NCBI GenBank assembly: GCA_963775295.1
Contig: CAVZIK010000006.1
Span: 930,001 to 994,000, forward strand
Direction: 5' to 3'
DNA length: 64,000 bases
DNA from: JAMDEO01 sp963775295
Lineage (GTDB): Bacteria; Actinomycetota; Thermoleophilia; RBG-16-64-13
A program made the translations under genes and the position numbers. Under the pieces are notes generated by a model. That model did not search any database. It saw nothing but the letters and a program-made list of their open reading frames with translations, and was not told the origin of the DNA. Shown one piece after another: positions 1 to 7,606 of the stretch. Each line of letters begins with the position of its first letter. The stretch's first letter is position 1.

Positions 1-359
1 ATCGCGAAGCCACGTTGGTCTATGGCTTCCGCGTAAAGACGTATGGCGGTCGAGTAGCTGTGAACAGCCCGTCGGATGTCACCCTCTCCCTCGCGCAGCC
101 GCCCTTCGAGCGCGCGTAGGTCGGCGAGCATGAGGCAACGCTCGAGGTCGAGCGAGCCCCCGAGCCAGAGAAGGGAGCGCAGGCTATCGAATGAAAGCGG
201 TTCGAGCGCTTTGAGGCTCAACCCGACGAAACGCTCCGCGGCTTCGTCCAGGGTCGATTGGGCCCGGTCGTAGTCTCCTGCTTCAGCGCGGCCGAGAATG
301 AATGCCACCATGCGGGCGAATGTTTCAATGGCTCGTTCGAAGTAGTCTCTCTGGGGCAT
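1..359 (-). CDS. DUF6483-like protein, 3' part cut by the window edge
   Basis: An open frame on the minus strand starts at an ATG (start MPQRDYFERAIE) and runs without a stop off the left edge, so only about 119 N-terminal residues are present. The start, with an aromatic/acidic DYFERAIE segment and then a run of alpha-helical, charged sequence (AEAGDYDRAQSTLDEA), resembles the DUF6483 family of small helical bacterial proteins of unknown function; this is from memory of the family, not a search. Codon use is GC-rich and even. No function can be assigned. The neighbouring gene on the same strand is a broken DUF1801 gene. Confidence 0.55.
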   Translation of the reverse strand, partial: MPQRDYFERAIETFARMVAFILGRAEAGDYDRAQSTLDEAAERFVGLSLKALEPLSFDSLRSLLWLGGSLDLERCLMLADLRALEGRLREGEGDIRRAVHSYSTAIRLYAEAIDQRGFA

Positions 360-383
360 GCAACCAGTATAGTCTTCGCGGTC

Positions 384-750
384 CTAGGAGCCTTGCTTGC
401 CGTCCTTGGCATTATTCTCTCGGACTCTAGACTCTGCGATCCTGCGACTCAGGTCGGTTGGAAGCCGCCTACTGACGGAGGATGTATAGAATCCTCTCCT
501 GCCTGCAAGGCTCCAGTTCCTTCCCAAAGTCCACCGACATGGCGCCGCCGATGGGGTGCACCCCTGCGCTTCGCAAACCCCGCAAAGTGCACCGGTGGCG
601 ACCGTCGGGGTCAAACGTCTGGACGGCGTAGCTGATCAACTCCGTCGCCTGGGGATTCGCTGCTCGAATGATCATTCGCGCTGCTTGGAGCCGTTGCTGT
701 ACGCCCGGGGGGAACTCTGCGATGTACTCGTCCACGGATATTGTGGTCGA
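384..750 (-). pseudogene. DUF1801/YdhG-like protein, broken by several frameshifts
   Basis: Segments typical of the DUF1801 (YdhG-like) fold appear in order but in three reading frames of the minus strand. The first is TISVDEYIAEFPPGVQQ through ELISYAVQTFDPDGRH (about 750-620). Next comes VHFAGFAK in a second frame (about 605-580). Then MSVDFGKELEPCRQER returns to the first frame (about 545-495), and LPTDLSRRIAESRVREN in the third frame ends at a stop at 384. Normally these form one protein of about 120-130 residues. No single frame gives a full protein and no clear start with a ribosome binding site is seen. Real decay or clustered sequencing errors could explain it; three shifts in about 250 bases favour decay. 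The family function is uncertain. Confidence 0.65.
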
Positions 751-828
751 TCGATCGGCCGCATTTCGAACCTGACCCTTGTCTTCAGTCGGGTGCGTAT
801 GATTGCCGAGCCCACGTATTAGCCGCAA

Positions 829-1130
829 TAGCTACTTCCTTCCGAGGTTCTAAACATCCTGTAGTCGCGGGCGGGTGTTTATCGCGACGCAGTTTCGGCA
901 AGAGCCTAGGTGCGAGAAGAGTAGGAGAGTGGTCGTCATGCCTCAGAGGGAACCAGAGGAAACGTGGGATGAACAAGTACTCGACGAGAAGATCCTCTGC
1001 GTGTCGGGGAACTCGAAGGCAAAAAGGTGCGGGTCGCGGTTGGGAGAACGCGGCCGAAGCCTGGGCCCACATAGACGCGGCGACTCCGTGATAGGACCAC
1101 ACAGGACTCAACGGACAGGAGAGGACGACG
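829..1130. other. Intergenic region upstream of rubrerythrin
   Basis: No supported gene is seen. Short open frames cross the stretch but show no family pattern and no ribosome binding site. The last bases (aggagagg just before 1131) are the rubrerythrin ribosome binding site. The promoter of rubrerythrin must lie here, but no convincing -35/-10 pair stands out. Confidence 0.4.
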
Positions 1131-1679
1131 ATGAGAGACGTGACTCAACAAAACATGATCAATGCCTTCGGAGGCGAGAGCATGGCAAATATGCGCTACC
1201 TGCATTTTGCCCAACGGGCCGAGAGGGAGGAACTGGTCCACACTGCCCGGCTATTCACGGCCATAGCGTTCGCGGAATATCTGCACGCCGGCGATCACTA
1301 CAAGGAACTGCGAAATCTCGACGGAGGTTTCGTGGCTACCAGCATGGGTGCTTTCGGGCCGGGAAACACGGCCAAGAACCTGGGCCTAGCGATCGCGGGC
1401 GAGACTTACGAGGTGGAGGAGATGTATCCGGCGTTCATGGAAGTCGCCAAGCTGCAGGGTGAAAAGAGTGCCTACAGGAGCTTCGATTGGTCGTACCAGA
1501 CGGAGAAAATGCATAAGGCCTTGTTCGAGAAGGCGAAACAGAATGTCGACAAGGGCCAGGACGCCGACCTGGGCGTTATCCAGGTCTGCGAGGTCTGCGG
1601 CTACACGGTCGAGGGCGAAGCGCCCGAGGAATGCCCGGTGTGCGGCGCCTCGAAGGACAAGTTCACGGCCTTCGAGTAA
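1131..1679 (+). CDS. rbr: Rubrerythrin
   Basis: A 182-residue protein of normal rubrerythrin length. The N-terminal four-helix ferritin-like domain carries the diiron ligands: Glu16, an ExxH at Glu49-His52, Glu91/Glu94 and a second ExxH at Glu125-His128. A C-terminal rubredoxin-like iron site has Cys153, Cys156, Cys168 and Cys171 (CEVCG ... CPVCG). Rubrerythrins reduce hydrogen peroxide in the cytoplasm of anaerobes, with electrons from rubredoxin or NAD(P)H systems. The ATG is preceded by aggagagg. It appears to be monocistronic: ilvD starts 279 bases downstream after a region with small hairpins. Its presence suggests an anaerobic or oxygen-sensitive host. Confidence 0.95.
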   Translation: MRDVTQQNMINAFGGESMANMRYLHFAQRAEREELVHTARLFTAIAFAEYLHAGDHYKELRNLDGGFVATSMGAFGPGNTAKNLGLAIAGETYEVEEMYPAFMEVAKLQGEKSAYRSFDWSYQTEKMHKALFEKAKQNVDKGQDADLGVIQVCEVCGYTVEGEAPEECPVCGASKDKFTAFE

Positions 1680-1958
1680 GCTCCCCGTGCGGTACCGGCT
1701 GCCTCTTGACCGCATGAGTTGGGCGGGAGACGCTCCCGACCGAGATCACTTCCAACTTGGTGGTGGAGGGAAAGCATCGCGGAGACGCGATACGGTCGGC
1801 CCAAGGCCGGCACGGTCGCTCGGGTGCAAAGCTTCGCCTGGGAGACTGAGCCCGTTCCGCTTCCAACTGACCCCGATGAAAGCCGGTAGTATTCCTGGGA
1901 CTATCAAATGTGCGCCCTACGAGACGACAGAACCACGACACCGGGGGAGGCATCCACC
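1680..1958 (+). other. Intergenic leader before ilvD with two small hairpins
   Basis: A 6-bp stem with a 3-base loop (cgggag acg ctcccg, 1724-1738) could end rbr transcription, but no T-run follows. A second 6-bp stem with a GAGA loop (atcgcg/cgcgat) lies at 1776-1791. No known branched-chain amino-acid attenuator or T-box signature was recognised. Confidence 0.3.
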
Positions 1959-3620
1959 ATGCGTAGCGACGAGGTGACATTGGGGCCTGCGCGAGCTCCA
2001 CACCGCTCCCTCATGCGAGCACTGGGCATCGACCGTTCCGATCAAGGCCGTCCGATAATCGGGGTGGCGAATTCCTTCAACGAGCTCGTTCCGGGGCACA
2101 TGCACCTGAGGACGATCGCCGAGCAGGTGAAGTACGGCGTGTACCAGGGCGGCGGCATACCGCTGGAGTTCAACGTCATTGGCGTGTGTGACGGACTCGC
2201 CATGAACCACGAAGGCATGAACTATTCCCTGGTGAGTCGGGAGGTCATCGCGGACTCGGTGGAGATCATGGCCAAGGCTCACGCGCTGGACGGGCTTGTG
2301 CTCATTCCCAATTGCGACAAGATCGTGCCCGGCATGGTAATGGCCGCGGCCAGGCTCGATATACCTTGCGTGATCGTCTCGGGCGGCCCGATGTTGGCCG
2401 GCTACTACCAGGGCAAGCGGATTGAGAACAAGAACGTCCTTGAGGCCGTCGGAGCGTACTTCCACGGCAAGGTCAGCGCCGAGGAGTTGTGTGCCCTGGA
2501 AGACGTCGCATGCCCCACCTGTGGCTCCTGTGCCGGCCTGTTCACCGCCAATTCAATGAGTTGCCTGACCGAGTGTTTTGGGATGGCTCTCCCGGGTGAC
2601 GGTACCCTGCCGGCACCGTTCTCGGCCCGGCTCGTGCTGGCCAGGAAGACCGGGGCTCGGGCGGTCGAGGCGGTCCGCAAGGGTTGGAATGCCCGCCGCT
2701 TTCTGACCTCCGCCAGCCTGGGGAATGCCCTGGTGCTCGACGCGGCCCTCGGCTGTTCCACCAACACGGTGCTCCATCTCATAGCCATCGCGAAGGAAGC
2801 AGGCCTGGAGCTTCCCATCGAGATGTTCAACGAGGTGTCGGCAAAAACCCCACATCTCGTCAAACTGTCCCCCGCAGGCTCCTTCTACATGGAAGACTTT
2901 CACCGTGCGGGCGGAGTTATGGCCGTGCTCAATCGTCTGGCAGAGGCCGGCCTGGTGGAGGGAAATGTGCCCACCATTTCCGGGGGCAGCCTCGAGCAGC
3001 AGTATGCGAGCGCGCACTCTGAGGACGACGAGGTCATCAGGGCTCTCACTCGACCGTACAGTGCCACCGGCGGGCTCGCGATCCTGTTCGGCAATCTGGC
3101 CCCCGATGGCGCCGTGGTGAAGGAAGCGGCTGTTCTACCACAGATGTTGATACATCGGGGCCCGGCCCGGGTCTTTGACGATGAGGCCTCGGCTGTTGCT
3201 GCCATCGCAGCCGACGACATCGAGCCGGGCTGCGTGGTCGTCATCCGCTACGTGGGTCCCAAGGGTGGTCCCGGCATGCCGGAGATGCTCACGCCGACGT
3301 CCACGTTGGCAGGGGCGGGTCTGGACGATCGCGTCGCGCTGGTCACCGACGGACGTTTTAGCGGGGTGACTCGCGGCGCGTGCGTGGGCCACATCGTTCC
3401 CGAGGCCGCGGACGGGGGGGCGATCGCCTTGGTGCATGACGGCGATCACATCTCGATAGACATCCCCGGCCGCAGCATCACCCTCGAAGTCTGCGATGAG
3501 GAATTGGCTCGGCGGAGATCCGCCTGGCAGCGTGCCGCTATCGATGCGACTGGGGTTCTCAGACGCTACGTGGCGATGGTGTCAGGCGCGAACTATGGCG
3601 CGGTTCTGGAGGTGAAGTAG
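1959..3620 (+). CDS. ilvD: Dihydroxy-acid dehydratase
   Basis: A 553-residue protein of the IlvD/Edd family. It dehydrates 2,3-dihydroxy-isovalerate and 2,3-dihydroxy-3-methylvalerate to the 2-oxo acids of valine and isoleucine synthesis. The start MRSDEVTLGPARAPHRS matches the usual IlvD N-terminus, so the ATG at 1959 is chosen over an upstream in-frame ATG; gggggagg precedes it. Iron-sulfur cluster regions are visible: NCDKIVPGM and the CPTCGSCAGLFTANSM segment, plus the C-terminal VTDGRFSG and GHIVPEA motifs. The IlvD-type start and length argue against phosphogluconate dehydratase. No other ilv gene is adjacent, so the pathway must be completed elsewhere. Confidence 0.95.
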   Translation: MRSDEVTLGPARAPHRSLMRALGIDRSDQGRPIIGVANSFNELVPGHMHLRTIAEQVKYGVYQGGGIPLEFNVIGVCDGLAMNHEGMNYSLVSREVIADSVEIMAKAHALDGLVLIPNCDKIVPGMVMAAARLDIPCVIVSGGPMLAGYYQGKRIENKNVLEAVGAYFHGKVSAEELCALEDVACPTCGSCAGLFTANSMSCLTECFGMALPGDGTLPAPFSARLVLARKTGARAVEAVRKGWNARRFLTSASLGNALVLDAALGCSTNTVLHLIAIAKEAGLELPIEMFNEVSAKTPHLVKLSPAGSFYMEDFHRAGGVMAVLNRLAEAGLVEGNVPTISGGSLEQQYASAHSEDDEVIRALTRPYSATGGLAILFGNLAPDGAVVKEAAVLPQMLIHRGPARVFDDEASAVAAIAADDIEPGCVVVIRYVGPKGGPGMPEMLTPTSTLAGAGLDDRVALVTDGRFSGVTRGACVGHIVPEAADGGAIALVHDGDHISIDIPGRSITLEVCDEELARRRSAWQRAAIDATGVLRRYVAMVSGANYGAVLEVK

Positions 3621-4031
3621 CGTAGGCGCCGTTGGGCCGACGGCGAATTATCGGGCGGGTGCGCTAGGAAGCATCACCAAAACGACAGCGGCGACATCGC
3701 AAGCAGCACTGGTTTGGAACGGCGGGTGCAAAGGCTCCTCTCCCACGCGACGCCTCTTGGTTTGACCGGATCATGGTCAGAGGGGCTGTGTGGGTGCGGT
3801 CCAACTGGTTCTTCCGGGTCGCGCGCCAGGCCTCGAAATCCCATAACGGGCTTTTGCCAACACAACTTGGAAAGAATGCACACAACTTGCCGCTTGACAT
3901 CTGTCAGCCGGATACTTAGGTTTCTTTGGAGAGTGGGTCGCCGTCCTCATCACTACCCGGGCCACCAAGCCCGGGCGACAAGGAGCGGGGCTGCCTATTT
4001 GGCTCGGTGAATCTCGAGCGAAGGAGGAGAC
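3621..4031 (+). other. Intergenic region after ilvD
   Basis: No supported gene is seen. A weak 6-bp hairpin (cgccgt/acggcg, 3627-3645) just after the ilvD stop could be a terminator, though no T-run follows. Two copies of cccgggc lie close together near 3957-3976. The end of the stretch carries a strong ribosome binding site (aaggagga, 4021-4028) for the next gene. Confidence 0.35.
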
Positions 4032-4406
4032 TTGGACTGGGAGAAGCCATCGAGCGAGTTGACCGATATCCTGGCGCAAGCCGCCGACGCTTTCGCTCTC
4101 ATCGAGCGGCGCAAGATGTTCGGAGGACTCACACTCTTTCTGAATGGACACATGTTCGCGGCCGTCCACGGATCGAAGATGGTCGTGCGCCTCGACGAGG
4201 AGGGGCGCGCCGACGCGCAAGCCCACTGGGGCGCCGAACCCTTCGAGCCTATGCCCGGACGATTCATGAAGGAATATGTCGTGTTGCCGGAGCAGGTATG
4301 GAATGATTCTGAGGCTCTCGAAGAATGGCTCGCCCGCTCGATCGGGTTCGTGGGAGCGCTGCCGCCCAAGGAAGCCAAACCTAGGAAAGTGCGCAAGAAC
4401 TCGTAG
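4032..4406 (+). CDS. TfoX N-terminal domain protein
   Basis: A 124-residue cytoplasmic protein with the TfoX/Sxy N-terminal domain pattern: an initial helix, then RRKMFGGLTLFLNGHMFAAVHG, a short strand pair (MVVRLDEE) and a conserved GRFMKEYVVLPE segment, followed by a helix (ALEEWLARS) and a basic tail. The family includes Sxy, a competence regulator in gamma-proteobacteria, but single-domain actinobacterial and other homologues have unknown roles, so no competence function is inferred. The TTG start at 4032 is chosen because aaggagga lies 3 bases upstream. It stands alone between ilvD and the oxidoreductase operon. Confidence 0.8.
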   Translation: MDWEKPSSELTDILAQAADAFALIERRKMFGGLTLFLNGHMFAAVHGSKMVVRLDEEGRADAQAHWGAEPFEPMPGRFMKEYVVLPEQVWNDSEALEEWLARSIGFVGALPPKEAKPRKVRKNS

Positions 4407-4615
4407 CGGCTCGGCTGCGAAACAACGGAGGAGGTATCGGAACTACCGAGGTCCAATCCGCGTCATAAGTAGCGGTGACGTTTGGTAAAGGCGTCGCCCG
4501 TGGTTACCCGGTGATGGTCCCCTTTCTCTTCCTGACCCCGAGTTGTGGCTGCGAGACGTGATACATTGCTTTGAGTTGGGGCAGACCGACTTCGGGGTGT
4601 CCTGAAGGGGGGATC

Positions 4616-5233
4616 GTGGTGGGTACCACAGCGGCAGTTTCGAGGGCCGCGGATGTCTCCGAGCGGACTCTTACCGAGATCCGGTGGCATGCGCGCGGTG
4701 GTCAGGGTGCCGTGACAGCCGCCAAGATGGTCGCCGAACTGGCTCTCGGCCAGGGCAAGTTCTTTCAGGCTTTCCCCGAGTACGGTCCCGAGCGCTCCGG
4801 TGCTCCTATCGTCGCTTTCACTAGAGTGAGCGACGAGCCGATCCAGGTACATTGCGGGATTGAGAACCCGCAAATCGTCATCGTGCTCGACCCCTCGCTC
4901 TTTGGATCGATCGATGTCACTAAGGGCGCGTCCGAAGACGCGATTGTGCTGGTAAACAGCGAGATGTCGCCGGCTGAGCTTCGCGTTCGCTACAACATCA
5001 AGGGCAGACGTCTGTTCACCATCGATGCTACGGGCATAGCCGTGGAGACCATTCACCGGGCTATCCCCAATACACCCATGGTCGGCGCCCTCACTCGGAT
5101 TACAGGCCTGTTTGACATTGACGAGGTGGTGGCATTCTTCCAGAAAGAATTCGGCAAGAAATTCCCTCCCAAAGTGGTCGAGGGAAACATCCGCGCACTC
5201 ACGCGGAGTTATGAAGAAGTGAGGAGCGAATGA
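4616..5233 (+). CDS. porG: 2-oxoacid:ferredoxin oxidoreductase, gamma subunit
   Basis: About 205 residues, matching the gamma (PorG/VorC/KorC) subunit. Markers are RWHARGGQGAVTAAK near residues 23-37, the FPEYGPERSGAPIVAF segment, and conserved NPQIVIVLDPSL. In pyruvate or other 2-oxoacid:ferredoxin oxidoreductases this subunit pairs with alpha to form the coenzyme A-binding part. The start is GTG at 4616 or the adjacent GTG at 4619, both close to gaagggggga. It is the first gene of a six-gene operon and its stop overlaps the ATG of the delta subunit (ATGA). The substrate (pyruvate, branched-chain oxoacid, 2-oxoglutarate) cannot be read from sequence alone. Confidence 0.9.
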   Translation: MVGTTAAVSRAADVSERTLTEIRWHARGGQGAVTAAKMVAELALGQGKFFQAFPEYGPERSGAPIVAFTRVSDEPIQVHCGIENPQIVIVLDPSLFGSIDVTKGASEDAIVLVNSEMSPAELRVRYNIKGRRLFTIDATGIAVETIHRAIPNTPMVGALTRITGLFDIDEVVAFFQKEFGKKFPPKVVEGNIRALTRSYEEVRSE

Positions 5234-5553
5234 AGGAGTGCCGCAAGGCCGGGTGGGACGTAAGCGACGTCGACACCTGGGGCCCGGACAGGCACGAACT
5301 GGGAGCAGTGATCCCGGAAGCGGGAAATTCCATTGACAACCCTACCGGCGATTGGCGAACAATGGTGCCGGTATTCGACCTCGAAAAATGCGACGGCTGC
5401 ATGCTCTGCTACTTCTATTGTCCCGACGCCTCCATTGTGATCGAAGGCGGCAAGGCGACTGGAGTGGATTTGGAGCACTGCAAGGGCTGTGGGGTTTGCG
5501 CCAACGAGTGCCCGAATCAGGCCATAGTCATGTCGGTCGACGAGAAGGAGTAG
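5230..5553 (+). CDS. porD: 2-oxoacid:ferredoxin oxidoreductase, delta (ferredoxin) subunit
   Basis: A 107-residue ferredoxin-like subunit. An N-terminal stretch of about 48 residues is typical of PorD, followed by two [4Fe-4S] motifs: Cys54, 57, 60, 64 (CDGCMLCYFYCP) and Cys84, 87, 90, 94 (CKGCGVCANECP). It carries electrons away from the cluster of the thiamine diphosphate-binding beta subunit. The ATG overlaps the gamma stop (ATGA), and the stop is 3 bases from the alpha GTG, so translation is probably coupled. No separate beta gene follows alpha, as would be usual; the beta domain is in the last gene of the operon. Confidence 0.93.
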   Translation: MKECRKAGWDVSDVDTWGPDRHELGAVIPEAGNSIDNPTGDWRTMVPVFDLEKCDGCMLCYFYCPDASIVIEGGKATGVDLEHCKGCGVCANECPNQAIVMSVDEKE

Positions 5554-5556
5554 AGG

Positions 5557-6759
5557 GTGGCCACGCAAAGCCCCGACACTGTGGCCGTCACCGGCAACGA
5601 GGCCGTCGCCGAAGCCATGCGCCAGATCAACCCGGACGTGGTCTGCGCGTACCCCATCACGCCTCAGACCGAGGTGGTGCAGATCTACGCTCAGATGGTC
5701 GCCGACGGCAAGGTCGACAGCGAGTTCGTGACGGTGGAGTCCGAGCACTCGGCCATGAGCGCCGTGATCGGTTCGGCGGCTGCCGGCGCTCGCACCATGA
5801 CGGCGACCTCCTCCCAGGGCTTCGCCCTCATGTGGGAGATGCTCTACATCGCCGCAAGTTACCGGCTGCCGATCGTCATGACCACGGTGAACCGGGCGCT
5901 TTCGGGGCCTATCAATATCCATTGCGACCACAGTGACACCATGGGTGGGCGCGACACGGGTTGGATCCAGCTCTATGGTGAGAACCACCAACAGGCCTAC
6001 GACAACTGCATCCAAGCCATCAAGATCGCCGAGCACATGGACGTGCGCACCCCGGCGATGCACATGTACGATGGCTACGTCATCAGCGGAGCCATTGGGC
6101 CTCTTGTGATGCTCCCGGACGAGAAGGTCCGTGACTTCATTGGGCCCTACCATGCGACCAACCCTCTGCTGGATGTGGCCAACCCGGTCACCGTCGGCGC
6201 GTTCGATGGGCTCCATGGCTGGTACTTCGAACACAAGGTTTCACAGAACCGGGCCATGGACCGGGCCCTCAAAGTGATCCAGGACGTGGCCGACGAATAC
6301 GCGGAACTGAGCGGCCGTCAATACGGCCTCTTGGACCCCTATCGTCTGGAGGACGCCGAGATCGCCATCGTCGTCATCGGCTCCACCGCCGGAGTCGTGC
6401 GCATGGCCGTCGATAAGTTGCGTGCCCGGGGAGTCAAGGCGGGGATGGTCCGGGTCCGGGCTTTCAGGCCCTTCCCCCATGCGGCCTATGCCCAAGCACT
6501 CGAGCACGTGAAGGTGGTTGGGGTGCTCGACCGCGCGGATTCGTTTGGGGCCCAGGGCGGTCCGCTGTTCCTTGAGATCCGCGCCGCCCTCTACGACTCC
6601 GACCCCCGTCCGCAGATCCTTCCCTTCATCTACGGATTGGGAGGGCGCGACATCTTTCCCGAGACGGTGGAAGGGGCGTTTGCCGAACTGGAGGTGGCCG
6701 CGCACGATCGGAAGCGTGCCTCCAGTGAGCGACGCTATCTGAACCTAAGAGAAGACTGA
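5557..6759 (+). CDS. porA: 2-oxoacid:ferredoxin oxidoreductase, alpha subunit
   Basis: 400 residues, the normal size of a PorA/VorA alpha subunit. Family landmarks are GNEAVAEAMRQINPDVV with AYPITPQTEVVQ near the N-terminus, ESEHSAMSAVIGSAAAGAR (the conserved Glu that activates thiamine diphosphate), TATSSQGFALMWEML, the LSGPINIHCDHSD stretch and a C-terminal transketolase-like domain with VVVIGSTAG and RVRAFRPFP. The start is GTG at 5557, 3 bases after the delta stop. It forms the active site together with a beta subunit, here supplied as the C-terminal domain of the 1057-residue protein at 9456-12629. The next gene begins 10 bases after its stop. Confidence 0.93.
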   Translation: MATQSPDTVAVTGNEAVAEAMRQINPDVVCAYPITPQTEVVQIYAQMVADGKVDSEFVTVESEHSAMSAVIGSAAAGARTMTATSSQGFALMWEMLYIAASYRLPIVMTTVNRALSGPINIHCDHSDTMGGRDTGWIQLYGENHQQAYDNCIQAIKIAEHMDVRTPAMHMYDGYVISGAIGPLVMLPDEKVRDFIGPYHATNPLLDVANPVTVGAFDGLHGWYFEHKVSQNRAMDRALKVIQDVADEYAELSGRQYGLLDPYRLEDAEIAIVVIGSTAGVVRMAVDKLRARGVKAGMVRVRAFRPFPHAAYAQALEHVKVVGVLDRADSFGAQGGPLFLEIRAALYDSDPRPQILPFIYGLGGRDIFPETVEGAFAELEVAAHDRKRASSERRYLNLRED

Positions 6760-6769
6760 AGCGGGTTTG

Positions 6770-7606
6770 ATGACAGACAGATCGAGACGAGCCCCACAGA
6801 AACAGCCCGCGGCGGGACGCAAGGTCCAGCACGCCTTCGATGTGATCAAGGGCGTCGACCTCGAGCGTCGCGAACTCGTGGCCAAACCCAAAGGCACGGG
6901 TCTGTTCGATCTCGTCAAGAAGGACAACGGCGATTACCGCTGCTACTCCTGCACCCTGTGCGAGAAGACCTGTCCGTCCGATTGCATCCAGTTAGAGTAC
7001 TGTCCCGAGTTTCCGGAAGAACCCTTCGACTTCGAAGCCGAGCGCGCGGCCGCATTGATGACCGCCCCCGGTGAGAGCTGCGGAGCGGCGTCGGCGTGTG
7101 TGGCCGGGGAGAAGCCCGCGGGCTTCGAGCCCCAGATAGACATGGTCAAGTTTGACCCGGTGATCGCGGGCATCCGTACGGGCTCCGGGCTCATCGAGGC
7201 TCTCCATGCCACGCAGGAGGCTTTTGGGTATCTCCCCCGGATCGCACTCGAGAACATTGCAGAAGAGATGCACGTCCCGTTTTCGCGCATTTATGGCGTG
7301 GCCAGCTTCTACGGCCAATTCCGCCTGGTCCCCGTGGGCAAGTACGTCATCGACGTGTGCGTGGGCACGGCCTGTCACGTCGCCGGCGCGCCGCTCGTGG
7401 TGGAGGCTTTTAGTCAGGATTTGGGCATCCCCGTGGGGGGAACGACCGCGGACGGCCTGTTCACCTTGCAGACAGTGAACTGCTTGGGTGCGTGTGCGCT
7501 TGCGCCGGTGGTCCGAGTGGGCGCGGACACGACCTTGGGGCGGGTGGGCCCAAACGAGGCGCGCAGGCTGCTGCGGAAACTGCGTAAACAGGAGGTGGCT
7601 TCGTGA
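6770..7606 (+). CDS. NuoE/HydC-like [2Fe-2S] subunit with N-terminal one-cluster ferredoxin segment
   Basis: 278 residues in two parts. Residues 1-95 contain one [4Fe-4S] motif (CYSCTLCEKTCPSDC, Cys58, 61, 64, 68), resembling half of a NuoI-type ferredoxin; no second four-cysteine motif is present. Residues 125-278 are a thioredoxin-like [2Fe-2S] domain of the NuoE/HydC type, with the helical start LIEALHATQEAFGYLP, ASFYGQFRL and ligands Cys197, Cys202, Cys238 and Cys242. NuoE-type subunits relay electrons next to the NADH/FMN subunit. The ATG at 6770 directly follows an in-frame TTG; only weak Shine-Dalgarno sequence is seen. The stop overlaps the next GTG (GTGA). The extra ferredoxin part is not normal for NuoE. 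Confidence 0.88.
   Translation: MTDRSRRAPQKQPAAGRKVQHAFDVIKGVDLERRELVAKPKGTGLFDLVKKDNGDYRCYSCTLCEKTCPSDCIQLEYCPEFPEEPFDFEAERAAALMTAPGESCGAASACVAGEKPAGFEPQIDMVKFDPVIAGIRTGSGLIEALHATQEAFGYLPRIALENIAEEMHVPFSRIYGVASFYGQFRLVPVGKYVIDVCVGTACHVAGAPLVVEAFSQDLGIPVGGTTADGLFTLQTVNCLGACALAPVVRVGADTTLGRVGPNEARRLLRKLRKQEVAS

Noticed and set aside
875..1462. Long open frame overlapping rubrerythrin in another frame
   Set aside because: Its translation is Arg/Gly-rich with no family pattern and it covers the well-supported rubrerythrin gene.
5209..6234. 341-codon minus-strand frame opposite porA
   Set aside because: Its His/Val/Arg-rich translation is typical of antisense to GC-rich genes and porA is clear.
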